Below are positions 1 through 5,577 of a DNA stretch of 7,213 bases, piece by piece. The first letter of the stretch is position 1; every line of letters begins with the position of its first letter. The translations under genes were made by a program, and so were the position numbers. Source of the DNA: a bacterium (GTDB lineage Bacteria > SZUA-79 > Acidulodesulfobacterales > Acidulodesulfobacteraceae); contig JAJYYR010000036.1 in the NCBI GenBank assembly GCA_021800805.1, forward strand, positions 1-7,213. The letters are read 5' to 3'. Under the pieces are notes generated by a model that was not told the DNA's origin, did not search any database, and was given only the letters and a program-made list of their open reading frames with translations.

Positions 1-81
1 TTTTTAGTGGCAAGATTATCGTCTATCTTGATGAAATATCTTAAGATAGTCTGGAAAGACTTATTTATAGAGGTTTTAAAC
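1..81. other. Probable host flank beside the attachment site
   Basis: No gene is visible. The stretch holds an inverted repeat, CTATCTT at 23-29 and AAGATAG at 43-49, with the 12-bp palindrome TATCTTAAGATA at 37-48 sharing its right arm. On the minus strand this lies just downstream of the tRNA fragment, so it could be a weak terminator for the original tRNA gene or recombinase-binding DNA; there is no good T-run to decide. The host assignment rests only on the orientation of the tRNA fragment. Confidence 0.3.
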
Positions 82-126
82 TGGCTCCCCGAGACGGATT
101 CGAACCATCGACCCAGTGATTAACAG
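82..126 (-). tRNA. tRNA-Asn(GTT), 3' half only
   Basis: Read on the minus strand, the segment gives anticodon loop CTGTTAA (anticodon GTT, asparagine), a 3' anticodon-stem strand TCACT, a variable loop, T-stem GATGG pairing with CCGTC around TTCGAAT, an acceptor 3' strand TCGGGGA, G73 and an encoded CCA. That is exactly 45 nt, tRNA positions 32-76. The sequence on the 5' side of the loop (127-131) cannot pair with TCACT, and no D-arm or acceptor 5' strand follows, so the gene is cut in its anticodon loop. Known biology: tyrosine integrases often recombine at tRNA anticodon loops and leave such a 3' half at one end of the element, with the intact tRNA at the other. Confidence 0.88.
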
Positions 127-130
127 ACGC
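82..130. other. Putative attachment site (attL/attR or attP)
   Basis: The tRNA-Asn 3' half stops abruptly at the anticodon loop (TTAACAG at 120-126), and AT-rich non-tRNA sequence starts at once. The host side is then to the left and the element to the right. The same 3' half is expected again, joined to the missing 5' half, beyond position 7213. If the window came from a circular form, this would instead be attP. No integrase gene is visible in the window. Confidence 0.65.
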
Positions 131-583
131 TTTTTAAGGTTAAATGAAACTTAATAAAACAAAGGCATTGCGGCTTATTTACTGATGTTAATAGCATTTT
201 TATTTATTCTGTTTTTATCTATTTTTATACCGTTTTTGCTAAATTCTGTTATAATTCTGCTATAATTTTTTAAAAATAACAAGCCTATCCAATTAAAAAA
301 CCTTTCAAATCCTTTTAATTCCTGCATTTAATCGTGTGTTGACAAATTGTAAGTTATTGATTTTATTATAGCCAAAAAAGCAAAAAGGCTATTTTTGCAG
401 TCCATAAAATACCATACTTTACCATATCGTATTTTTATTTAGTATTTTGTCGTTTTTTATCTCAATATGTGTTGACATAAAAAAGAATATAAAAAACGCA
501 TTGCGAACAAAAAAGTTTACATTACAGGTATAAAAATAATTGCATTGCTAATAAAAAATAATTAAAAAAAATAAAAAAAAGAC
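127..583. other. Gene-free, repeat-rich region inside the element end
   Basis: No coding region is supported. Visible structure: an 11-bp tandem repeat ATTCTGNTATA (243-264); TGTGTTGACA twice (335-344 and 468-477); overlapping hairpins ATAGCC/GGCTAT (368-373/387-392) and GCAAAAA/TTTTTGC (380-386/392-398), which cannot form together; CCATA three times at an exact 10-bp period (402-406, 412-416, 422-426); and the 9-bp palindrome CGCATTGCG (497-505). The 10-bp phasing and the position next to the attachment site suit binding sites for an integrase, an excision factor or a replication protein, but this is inference. Confidence 0.45.
285..299 (+). repeat. 15-bp sequence repeated at 5536-5550
   Basis: CTATCCAATTAAAAA occurs exactly here and at 5536-5550, and the three bases before it are AAG plus C or G in both. 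One copy is near the attachment-site end, the other in the control region of the rightward operon, about 5.25 kb apart. It may be a protein-binding site or a leftover of a shared spacer. Low complexity lowers its weight. Confidence 0.35.
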
Positions 584-612
584 TTGACATTTATTATTAT
601 ACGTGATAACAT
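584..612 (+). promoter_or_regulatory. Promoter of the replication operon
   Basis: A perfect -35 TTGACA (584-589) is followed after 17 bp by TAACAT (607-612), a 4/6 match to the -10 consensus, preceded by TG at 604-605 (extended -10). Transcription would start near 619, about 30 nt before the first start codon at 648. An imperfect inverted repeat with ends TACGT (600-604) and ATGTA (615-619) overlaps the -10 and could be an operator for the ribbon-helix-helix protein just downstream; that part is speculative. Confidence 0.65.
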
Positions 613-647
613 ATATGTAAAGAATAAAAAAAAGGAGGTGAAAAAAA

Positions 648-803
648 ATGTTAATCAAAAATAAATATATACATATCCGCATAACAGAAAAAAAGAAAAA
701 AGAAATCCAAGAAATCGCAAAGAAACTAAATAAGAGCGTAACGGATATATTGATAGAATCTATCGATAAAATTATCGATAAAAATTACACATTATTGGAT
801 TAA
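648..803 (+). CDS. Small ribbon-helix-helix (CopG-like) DNA-binding protein
   Basis: A 51-residue ORF starting at ATG 648, with GGAGG at 634-638 nine bases upstream. The layout is that of a minimal ribbon-helix-helix protein: a short strand (about residues 7-13, YIHIRIT), a charged first helix (14-27, Lys/Glu rich), a turn with LNKS (27-30), and a second helix (31-45) ending at a short tail. Size and pattern match CopG-type plasmid copy-number repressors, which bind as dimers by a two-stranded sheet at their own promoter. It is first in the replication operon, 29 bases before the next gene, and the promoter lies directly upstream, so autorepression and copy control are likely. The family assignment comes from pattern, not a search. 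An ordinary transcriptional regulator is the alternative. Confidence 0.75.
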   Translation: MLIKNKYIHIRITEKKKKEIQEIAKKLNKSVTDILIESIDKIIDKNYTLLD

Positions 804-832
804 TTTTTAAAACTAAAATGGAGGTAAAAAAA

Positions 833-1921
833 ATGAAAACAAATGTAAAAATAAAGATAACAGACAGCGGGGACGCGTGGATTTATCAGCATGTCCCATG
901 CCTAATGGCGTTTTCGGAGTTGTTGCAAAAAATGATAATATCTATTATTCCCGCCGCCGCCGCATTCTTCGAAATGATGGACAACCGCCCCGGACTCGAC
1001 AGCATTATTCCAGCCGCCGCCCGCCGCAAAATCGAAAAAAAAGAAATTGAAAAAATTAAAGATTTTTTTGTTATTCTAAGAAAAAATATTGAAACGGCGA
1101 AAGCAACATTAATCAATATTGACGGATATATAGCTATTAATACCGCCGCCGAGCAGGCATACGACAGCGTCGCTCCGCCCTGCGCTCCGCCCGAAAATGC
1201 AAGCCCCGCCCCGTTCGCCGGCATAAATATTCAAAAAATCTACAATAAAGAACAAAGACAATTCTATATTGACCAATTAGCTAATCTCCTCGATATACTA
1301 TACATTGCCAATTATTCTACAATCGAAGACGACAAAATCAACGACGATATCCTGACCGGCGATATCCGCCGGAAAATAGTGTCAGACCTCGTCAATCACG
1401 CCGTAAAAAATCCTCACTTCTACCCTTCTATCTTTGAAAAATGGACGGAAAAAACAGAGAAAAAAACTCAAAATTTTATTAATTTTAAAATTAGGCAATT
1501 TTTTCACGATATTACAACGCGAAAAAACGCCAAAAATAGCAACAGAACGGAGCTTGCGATGTTACGCGCACGGCAGGCCTACTTTGCGGCACACGGCGGG
1601 ATAGCCAGTCTTGACGCCGTCATACCGACAGCAGACAGCGAGGACACTGCGACTCTATATAATTATCTGGCCGACCAGACCTTGACAGGGATAGACCCAG
1701 AGGCCGACCTACTTACATGGGAATATATTGATCACCATGTCTACGACGTGGATATGGACGACGACGAGCCGGCGCCGGCCTTATTCACAATGTCGGACGA
1801 GCCGGACGACGACACCCCACTTATCATCGTCGATGTTAAGCCACCCCGCCCACGGACAGGACGAGCCGCCCGCCTAAAAAGCCAGCTTACGCTTGACTTT
1901 GAAGGAGGTGAATATGAATAA
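833..1921 (+). CDS. Uncharacterised replication-operon protein with C-terminal clamp-binding-like motif
   Basis: 362 residues from ATG 833; an in-frame ATG at 818 overlaps the GGAGG at 820-824, so 833 is the better start. I do not recognise a family. The N-terminal part has SIIPAAA twice (residues 37-43 and 57-63, 20 residues apart), encoded by GCC-rich DNA that contrasts with the AT-rich flanks. A proline/alanine-rich linker lies near residues 110-125. The middle is helical and charged; residues 259-283 (starting SLDAVIPTADSEDTATLY) recall the acidic linker of sigma-70 factors. The C-terminus is strongly acidic (DMDDDE, DEPDDD), then basic, and ends QLTLDF (351-356) plus six residues, resembling bacterial beta-clamp-binding peptides. 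It overlaps the primase-helicase start by 8 bp, and its last codons carry that gene's ribosome-binding site. A role in replication is inferred from position and motif. Confidence 0.6.
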   Translation: MKTNVKIKITDSGDAWIYQHVPCLMAFSELLQKMIISIIPAAAAFFEMMDNRPGLDSIIPAAARRKIEKKEIEKIKDFFVILRKNIETAKATLINIDGYIAINTAAEQAYDSVAPPCAPPENASPAPFAGINIQKIYNKEQRQFYIDQLANLLDILYIANYSTIEDDKINDDILTGDIRRKIVSDLVNHAVKNPHFYPSIFEKWTEKTEKKTQNFINFKIRQFFHDITTRKNAKNSNRTELAMLRARQAYFAAHGGIASLDAVIPTADSEDTATLYNYLADQTLTGIDPEADLLTWEYIDHHVYDVDMDDDEPAPALFTMSDEPDDDTPLIIVDVKPPRPRTGRAARLKSQLTLDFEGGEYE

Positions 1922-3719
1922 GATTAGCGATTATTCAATCCTTGATATCCTGCAAGCCGCAGGCGTCGAAACAATGAGAACGGGCAATAACGTTGTTTGC
2001 CGTTGTCCAATTTGCAAAAGCGGCGAATCGCTCTGTAAAGACAATTTCGAAGCACAAATCAACGATAATTCAGAAACGCCAACTTTATACTGCCATAGCT
2101 GCGGGCAGGCATATACAAGAACGGAATTAATAGACGAACTTGATTTATATTCTATTCTGAATATCGAAAAATACGAACCAAAACCGACGCCTGCTCCTGC
2201 TCCTGCGATAGATAATAACGAAATAGAAAGGCTATTAACCGCCGAAATACCGACGGTTTTATGGGATAAAACAGCCGACAGCTTTAAAAATATAGGGCTT
2301 ACAAAATGGAGCGGCGAAAACCGCCTTTTATTTGTCGCTCCGAACGCTTCTACAATTACAAAAAATGCCGGTTCGATAAAGTGGAAATGGAGCGGTTCTC
2401 AACCTATATTCAACCGCCTGACAGATAAAAAACTGGTATTTATGGCAAGCGGAGTGGCGGAATGGCTTATCCTTGACTGGCTTGGGTTCGACTATATAGT
2501 TCTACCGACAGACAGCAAAAAGGCAGGATTAGCGGGCTTCAAAGAACAACTAATAGGCAAGGCGGTTATAGTCCTACCCGACCATGACAAAAGCGGCAGT
2601 TTCGATAAAGTTATTGAAGCAGTTAAAGCGATAGCCGAGCGAGTTCATGTTTGTAATTTTTATCAAGACCACGATTTCAGGGATTACGCCCGCCGGACCG
2701 CGCCCGCTTTCAACAAAGAGCAATTTATCGATTCTTTATTTTATAACATTTTTATCGAACTTGGCGGGAATGAGACAGTAGAGCAGATATCGGAAAGCGA
2801 TATACATAAATTAATTGAACCGCAACCGCAACAGGCGGAAGCAGAGCAAGAACAGGAGCTGCCAGCCAAGTCGAATTTATTTGATTTGACAAAAATGTTC
2901 GTCAAACCAGAACCTCTAAAATTTATTTTTAGGGGCTTTCGAGAAAACACAGTGGGAATTTTTGCTGGAACGGGCGGCGTGGGCAAAAGTTACGTGGCGC
3001 TTGCTTTTTTGTTGACTTATGCAGACGCAACATGTAAGCTTAATTACCTTAATCTATTTGAGAATAATAAGGATAGACGCGGCAAATGCGGTTATTTCAG
3101 TCTTGAAGACGATAAAGAACTTATTCATCATAGATTGTATAATTTACGTCAATATTTTTATATTAAAAAAACAGACAACAAACTTATCGAAAACCTGCAA
3201 ATTGATTGCCGTTATGGGCAAAACTTTAAACTTGCAGATAAAAATTTCAATAAAATCGTAATAAATAAAGAAGCTGAAAAAGAGCTTTACAATTTTTGCG
3301 CAGGTAAAAAATTCGTCGTTATCGATACGCTCCGGCGATTATCTAATCTTAACGAAAATGACAGCTCGGAGACGAGCTATATTCTTAGAACGATAGAAAA
3401 AATAAGCTACGAAACCAACTGCTCAATTTTAATCAATAGTCATGTCAGCAAAGCAGAACAAGACGGCAAAAACAAGGTCAGGGGAGCAAGCAGCATAACC
3501 GATGACACGAGGTTTACGTTGCTCTTGGACAAAAAACTAGTGAAAAACAAAAAAGGGAATTTCGATAAAAAACAACTTTTTTTATGCTTTGAAAAAGTAA
3601 ATGCAATAAAAATTCCGGAGGCGATACCGCTGCAATGGCAGGAATGGATTAATAAAGAAACGCGCGAAAATTACTCAATGATAACAGACATGGAGGATAA
3701 TAACCATGCAGAAATTTAA
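1914..3719 (+). CDS. Fused primase-helicase (CHC2-type zinc finger, Toprim, RepA-like helicase)
   Basis: 601 residues from ATG 1914, placed nine bases after GGAGG within AAGGAGGTGA (1902-1911); an upstream TTG at 1893 has no such site. Domains in order: a DnaG/CHC2-type zinc finger with C31-x2-C34 and C60-x2-C63; a Toprim-like fold (about 170-250) with the acidic motif PDHD (D223, D225) and an unusual SG at 179-180 where primases usually have EG; a Glu/Gln-rich linker (about 300-320); and a RecA-like hexameric helicase of the AAA_25/RSF1010-RepA type with Walker A GTGGVGKS (352-359), a SLEDD motif, Walker B FVVID (D471), INSH, and a distal RGASSITDDTR motif. It should unwind the element's DNA and make primers, working with the downstream initiator. 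It overlaps both neighbours, indicating translational coupling. Helicase confidence is high; primase activity is less sure because of the missing Toprim glutamate. Confidence 0.88.
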   Translation: MNKISDYSILDILQAAGVETMRTGNNVVCRCPICKSGESLCKDNFEAQINDNSETPTLYCHSCGQAYTRTELIDELDLYSILNIEKYEPKPTPAPAPAIDNNEIERLLTAEIPTVLWDKTADSFKNIGLTKWSGENRLLFVAPNASTITKNAGSIKWKWSGSQPIFNRLTDKKLVFMASGVAEWLILDWLGFDYIVLPTDSKKAGLAGFKEQLIGKAVIVLPDHDKSGSFDKVIEAVKAIAERVHVCNFYQDHDFRDYARRTAPAFNKEQFIDSLFYNIFIELGGNETVEQISESDIHKLIEPQPQQAEAEQEQELPAKSNLFDLTKMFVKPEPLKFIFRGFRENTVGIFAGTGGVGKSYVALAFLLTYADATCKLNYLNLFENNKDRRGKCGYFSLEDDKELIHHRLYNLRQYFYIKKTDNKLIENLQIDCRYGQNFKLADKNFNKIVINKEAEKELYNFCAGKKFVVIDTLRRLSNLNENDSSETSYILRTIEKISYETNCSILINSHVSKAEQDGKNKVRGASSITDDTRFTLLLDKKLVKNKKGNFDKKQLFLCFEKVNAIKIPEAIPLQWQEWINKETRENYSMITDMEDNNHAEI

Positions 3720-4536
3720 AAAACAATCAACGTCAAAATTTACAGGACATAAAAGCGTTAAAACACCCCGAGAAATGCTGCATTTCTTGCCTTTTCAAAT
3801 TCAGAAAAAAAGAGTTAATGAAAAAGGCGAGAAAATGCCGGTTAAAACCGTCAAGGATTACGGCAACTTTATACTTGAATTTGTAGCGCCAGAACCCATT
3901 ACTATTACTGATATCAAAAGGCTTTTAGGTATTTTAAAATTTTTTCAGGATTTTGAAAAAGATATAATTATATCAGAGATACCGCAAGCCGGACAACCTC
4001 CTAAAATTGTTTATAGCTTGAATAATATTAACTTTTTTAAATTTTGTCAAAACTATACTGGAGCCGGAAAAGGCAATGAAAAGGACGTAGTAGAAAGCCT
4101 GTCGAGACTCAATAATTATGTAATTTCGCGTATTGAAAAAGCTAATACTATTAATAAAATACCAAGCCGCTACTTATATGATTATTCTATCAAGCAGAAC
4201 ATAGCAAGTTTTAGTATTTTAAAAGCTGTTTTTGAAAGAATTAAGGAGGAAGGACTTATAATTAAATTCGATACATTACTAAAAATTAAAAAGAACACTG
4301 CCATTGCATTGTATCTTTTTTTGTGTGGCCAAAATAAACAAAGTTTTAGAGAATCTACGTTATTGAACGCCCTAAATTTAGAAAATAATAAACATAGTAG
4401 GGAACTACTGCGAGAATCATTTTATCAACTTCGAGCTGTCAGTTTTTTAAGTTTTAGAGACGACGAATTAATAAGAAAAGAACCGGACGGCAACCATTAT
4501 CTTTTTATATATTTTTATACTACTACCCGCCCATAA
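3706..4536 (+). CDS. Winged-helix plasmid replication initiator (RepC/Rep_3-like)
   Basis: 276 residues from ATG 3706, nine bases after GGAGG (3692-3696), overlapping the end of the primase-helicase by 14 bp. The N-terminus (1-45) is basic. Two winged-helix-like regions can be seen: one near residues 45-110 and a clearer one from about 195 to 270, with ALYLFLCG (201-208) followed by an LLNALNLE-type helix, Arg/Glu-rich recognition helix and a hydrophobic strand. This two-wing layout is typical of iteron-binding initiators such as RSF1010 RepC, RepE and pi, which melt the origin and load the helicase. Iterons begin 78 bp after its stop codon, supporting that role. The exact family is not certain. 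The stop codon sits in the loop of a GC-rich hairpin. Confidence 0.72.
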   Translation: MQKFKKQSTSKFTGHKSVKTPREMLHFLPFQIQKKRVNEKGEKMPVKTVKDYGNFILEFVAPEPITITDIKRLLGILKFFQDFEKDIIISEIPQAGQPPKIVYSLNNINFFKFCQNYTGAGKGNEKDVVESLSRLNNYVISRIEKANTINKIPSRYLYDYSIKQNIASFSILKAVFERIKEEGLIIKFDTLLKIKKNTAIALYLFLCGQNKQSFRESTLLNALNLENNKHSRELLRESFYQLRAVSFLSFRDDELIRKEPDGNHYLFIYFYTTTRP

Positions 4537-4542
4537 CGGGCG
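4528..4542 (+). other. Hairpin overlapping the initiator stop codon
   Basis: CGCCC (4528-4532) pairs with GGGCG (4538-4542) around ATAAC, and the TAA stop of the initiator lies in the loop. Only three T follow, so it is a poor terminator. It may protect the 3' end of the transcript or form part of the origin. Immediately downstream are a GACGC/GCGTC inverted pair (4546-4550/4589-4593) and CAGTATTT twice (4550-4557, 4569-4576). Confidence 0.4.
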
Positions 4543-4613
4543 TTTGACGCAGTATTTTGAAAAAAAACCAGTATTTACCGTATATTGAGCGTCCCAAAAC
4601 CTGCTTTTTTTTG

Positions 4614-4671
4614 TTGTTTTTTGGCGACCAATCGTTGTTTTTTGGCGACCAATCGTTGTTTTTTGGCGACC
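4614..4671 (+). repeat. Iterons: 2.8 tandem copies of a 21-bp unit
   Basis: Units begin at 4614, 4635 and 4656. The first two full units are identical; the third keeps its first 16 bases (through GGCGACC) and then diverges at 4672 into GACC. Each unit has a T-run and a GGCGACCAATCG core, so the G/C-rich core recurs every 21 bp, two helical turns, placing initiator molecules on the same DNA face. The likely ligand is the winged-helix protein encoded just upstream. Confidence 0.82.
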
Positions 4672-4726
4672 GACCTAAAAAATTGCTTAATAATTTTAGT
4701 AACTTACAGGGCATTTTTTGTCCTAT

Positions 4727-4752
4727 ATATCTTTATATATTTATAAAGATAT
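4727..4752. repeat. Perfect 11-bp inverted repeat beside the origin
   Basis: ATATCTTTATA (4727-4737) and TATAAAGATAT (4742-4752) are exact complements around a 4-base spacer. It abuts the terminator stem with no gap, giving two hairpins in tandem. It could be a cruciform or single-strand priming signal like the ssi sites of IncQ plasmids, or part of the AT-rich melting region; its low GC makes it a weak RNA hairpin. Confidence 0.5.
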
Positions 4753-4791
4753 AAAGAGTCAGTTTTTAAAACGAAACTGACTCTTTTTTTT
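4753..4791 (+). terminator. Rho-independent terminator of the replication operon
   Basis: A perfect 13-bp stem, AAAGAGTCAGTTT (4753-4765) with AAACTGACTCTTT (4774-4786), an 8-base loop, and a T-run reaching 4791. It ends the + strand operon of four genes. Read from the minus strand the stem is followed by only a short T-run, so it would stop leftward transcripts from the membrane-protein gene less well. Confidence 0.9.
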
Positions 4792-4867
4792 AGTGCAATT
4801 TAAAAAAAAGAAAAATTTTTTAGCCGTGTCCGCAATGCGAAAATTTGATTTGAAAAAAAATCACGCC

Positions 4868-5224
4868 CTATTTTTTTTTGACTTCGTCGGATATATCCGT
4901 GATGATCTTTGCGATATGCTGTTTTTCCGTCATTTCAAAATCAACCCCTAAAATAGTTCCCAAAACCAAAGCAATGATTAAAACTCCGCCGGCGGCAAAA
5001 AACATATCGCCTAAAAACGGAATAATCCACTTAAATATAATTCCTAAAACGGTGAAAGCAACAGCAAATATCGTATAATACGCCTTTTTGCTTAATTCAG
5101 GCTTGCCGTCCGATTTATGCGACGAAAAATCTTTATTTGCCGCATTTTTGCTCCTTTTGTAAATATAAACGAGCAAAACAACAATACCGACAACAATTAA
5201 TTCAGGATAACCGATTCCGAACAT
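4868..5224 (-). CDS. Small membrane protein with TatA-like N-terminus
   Basis: 118 residues, transcribed leftward, opposite to all its neighbours. The start MFGIGYPELIVVGIVVLLV closely resembles the first 20 residues of TatA/TatE twin-arginine translocase subunits (consensus MFGIGMPELIVI-LL). The protein then departs from that family: there is no typical FGPKKLPE hinge and amphipathic helix, but a basic stretch (23-47), then two more hydrophobic segments (about 49-70 and 74-94) and a charged C-terminus ending in KKK. Predicted topology is three membrane helices. Function is unknown; an envelope or superinfection role would be guesswork. ATG 5224 is preceded by a run of eight G acting as ribosome-binding site. 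Its own promoter and operator-like repeats lie upstream. Confidence 0.7.
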   Translation of the reverse strand: MFGIGYPELIVVGIVVLLVYIYKRSKNAANKDFSSHKSDGKPELSKKAYYTIFAVAFTVLGIIFKWIIPFLGDMFFAAGGVLIIALVLGTILGVDFEMTEKQHIAKIITDISDEVKKK

Positions 5225-5230
5225 AATTTA

Positions 5231-5238
5231 CCCCCCCC
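5231..5238 (-). promoter_or_regulatory. Eight-G tract serving as ribosome-binding site
   Basis: On the minus strand, eight consecutive G precede the ATG of the membrane-protein gene by six bases (5225-5230). No GGAGG-type site is present here, unlike at nearly every other gene in the window. Homopolymer G tracts are prone to slipped-strand length change, which would alter spacing and strength of initiation. Variation itself is not visible in one sequence. Confidence 0.55.
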
Positions 5239-5261
5239 GATTTAATTTATTATTTTTCTTA

Positions 5262-5289
5262 ATTATATTCCATATTTTTCCAAATTCAA
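5262..5289 (-). promoter_or_regulatory. Promoter of the leftward membrane-protein gene
   Basis: On the minus strand, a perfect -10 TATAAT (5267 down to 5262) lies 16 bp after TTGAAT (5289 down to 5284; 4/6 match to the -35). The start of transcription would be near 5255, about 31 bases before the start codon. The 9-bp inverted repeat at 5294-5318 sits immediately upstream of the -35. Confidence 0.6.
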
Positions 5290-5293
5290 TCGC

Positions 5294-5318
5294 ATTACGT
5301 CGTCAATCTCGACGTAAT
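5294..5318. promoter_or_regulatory. 9-bp inverted repeat, operator-like
   Basis: ATTACGTCG (5294-5302) and CGACGTAAT (5310-5318) are exact complements with a 7-base spacer, a centre-to-centre distance of 16 bp. It lies five bases upstream of the -35 of the leftward promoter, a place where a dimeric regulator could act. It has no T-run, so it is not a terminator. Confidence 0.55.
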
Positions 5319-5333
5319 ACCGTAAAAAAATAC

Positions 5334-5400
5334 GTTACAAATGTAACTAATTATGATACTAACGTAACGCAATATGTTACGCCGTAACATAATTTGTTAC
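5334..5400. promoter_or_regulatory. Cluster of six GTTAC/GTAAC boxes
   Basis: GTTAC occurs at 5334-5338, 5376-5380 and 5396-5400; its complement GTAAC at 5343-5347, 5364-5368 and 5384-5388. Neighbouring boxes form nested inverted repeats: GTTACA-AA-TGTAAC, CGTAAC/GTTACG, TATGTTAC-GCC-GTAACATA (8-bp arms, 5373-5391), and GTAACA/TGTTAC. This lies between the leftward membrane gene and the rightward ribbon-helix-helix gene, so it is probably a multi-site operator for a divergent switch or a partition/centromere-like site. The best candidate ligand in the window is the ribbon-helix-helix protein at 5672. Confidence 0.6.
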
Positions 5401-5490
5401 AAATTCTACGTCTGGAATAAGACTCTCGTTTGACCGATAAGGGCTTTCATTTTTCGTTTAGGTATAAAACCATTAACCGATTAACAAAAA

Positions 5491-5525
5491 CGCCTTAAAA
5501 GGCAAATACGGCGGTTTTTCTTTTT
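5491..5525 (+). terminator. Possible attenuator or terminator hairpin
   Basis: CGCC (5491-5494) can pair with GGCG (5510-5513) just before GTTTTTCTTTTT. An alternative hairpin, GCCT (5492-5495) with AGGC (5500-5503), uses the same left arm, so the two exclude each other. Such a choice could act as an attenuator upstream of the ribbon-helix-helix gene. The stems are short. Confidence 0.35.
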
Positions 5526-5577
5526 AAAAAAAAGGCTATCCAATTAAAAACTTTTTTATTTTTTTTAAAAATTCTAA

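Larger units (their letters stand above)
4537..4752. other. Putative replication origin (oriV)
   Basis: This gene-free stretch combines, in order, short direct and inverted repeats (4546-4593), a pyrimidine-rich run, three 21-bp iterons (4614-4671), an AT-rich block (4676-4726) suited to melting, and a perfect 11-bp inverted repeat (4727-4752). Small ORFs on both strands across it are products of the iteron repetition, lack ribosome-binding sites and are not genes. Placement directly after an initiator gene and before a terminator is typical of iteron plasmids such as RSF1010, where oriV has about three and a half 20-bp iterons plus single-strand initiation hairpins. Confidence 0.68.

Noticed and set aside
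472..494. Promoter from the TTGACA at 472-477
   Set aside because: No -10 at 16-18 bp spacing; the TATAAA nearby is only 10 bp away.
886..1224. 112-codon minus-strand ORF inside the orphan replication protein
   Set aside because: It is an antisense shadow of the GCC-rich part of the + strand gene, without a ribosome-binding site.
4614..4671. CRISPR array
   Set aside because: The 21-bp repeats are directly tandem with no spacers.
4523..4754. Small ORFs on both strands across the iterons
   Set aside because: Their repeated peptides (on the minus strand SPKNNDW) are translations of the 21-bp iterons; there is no ribosome-binding site and the stretch is the likely origin.
497..4839. The 9-bp palindrome at 497-505 (CGCATTGCG) and its complement at 4831-4839 as paired sites flanking the replication operon
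   Set aside because: Nine bases are too few to exclude chance, and no further symmetry surrounds them.
118..5486. GATTAACA near the tRNA break and again at 5479-5486 as a second attachment core
   Set aside because: Only 8 bp match exactly and the second site has no other tRNA sequence; chance is likely in AT-rich DNA.
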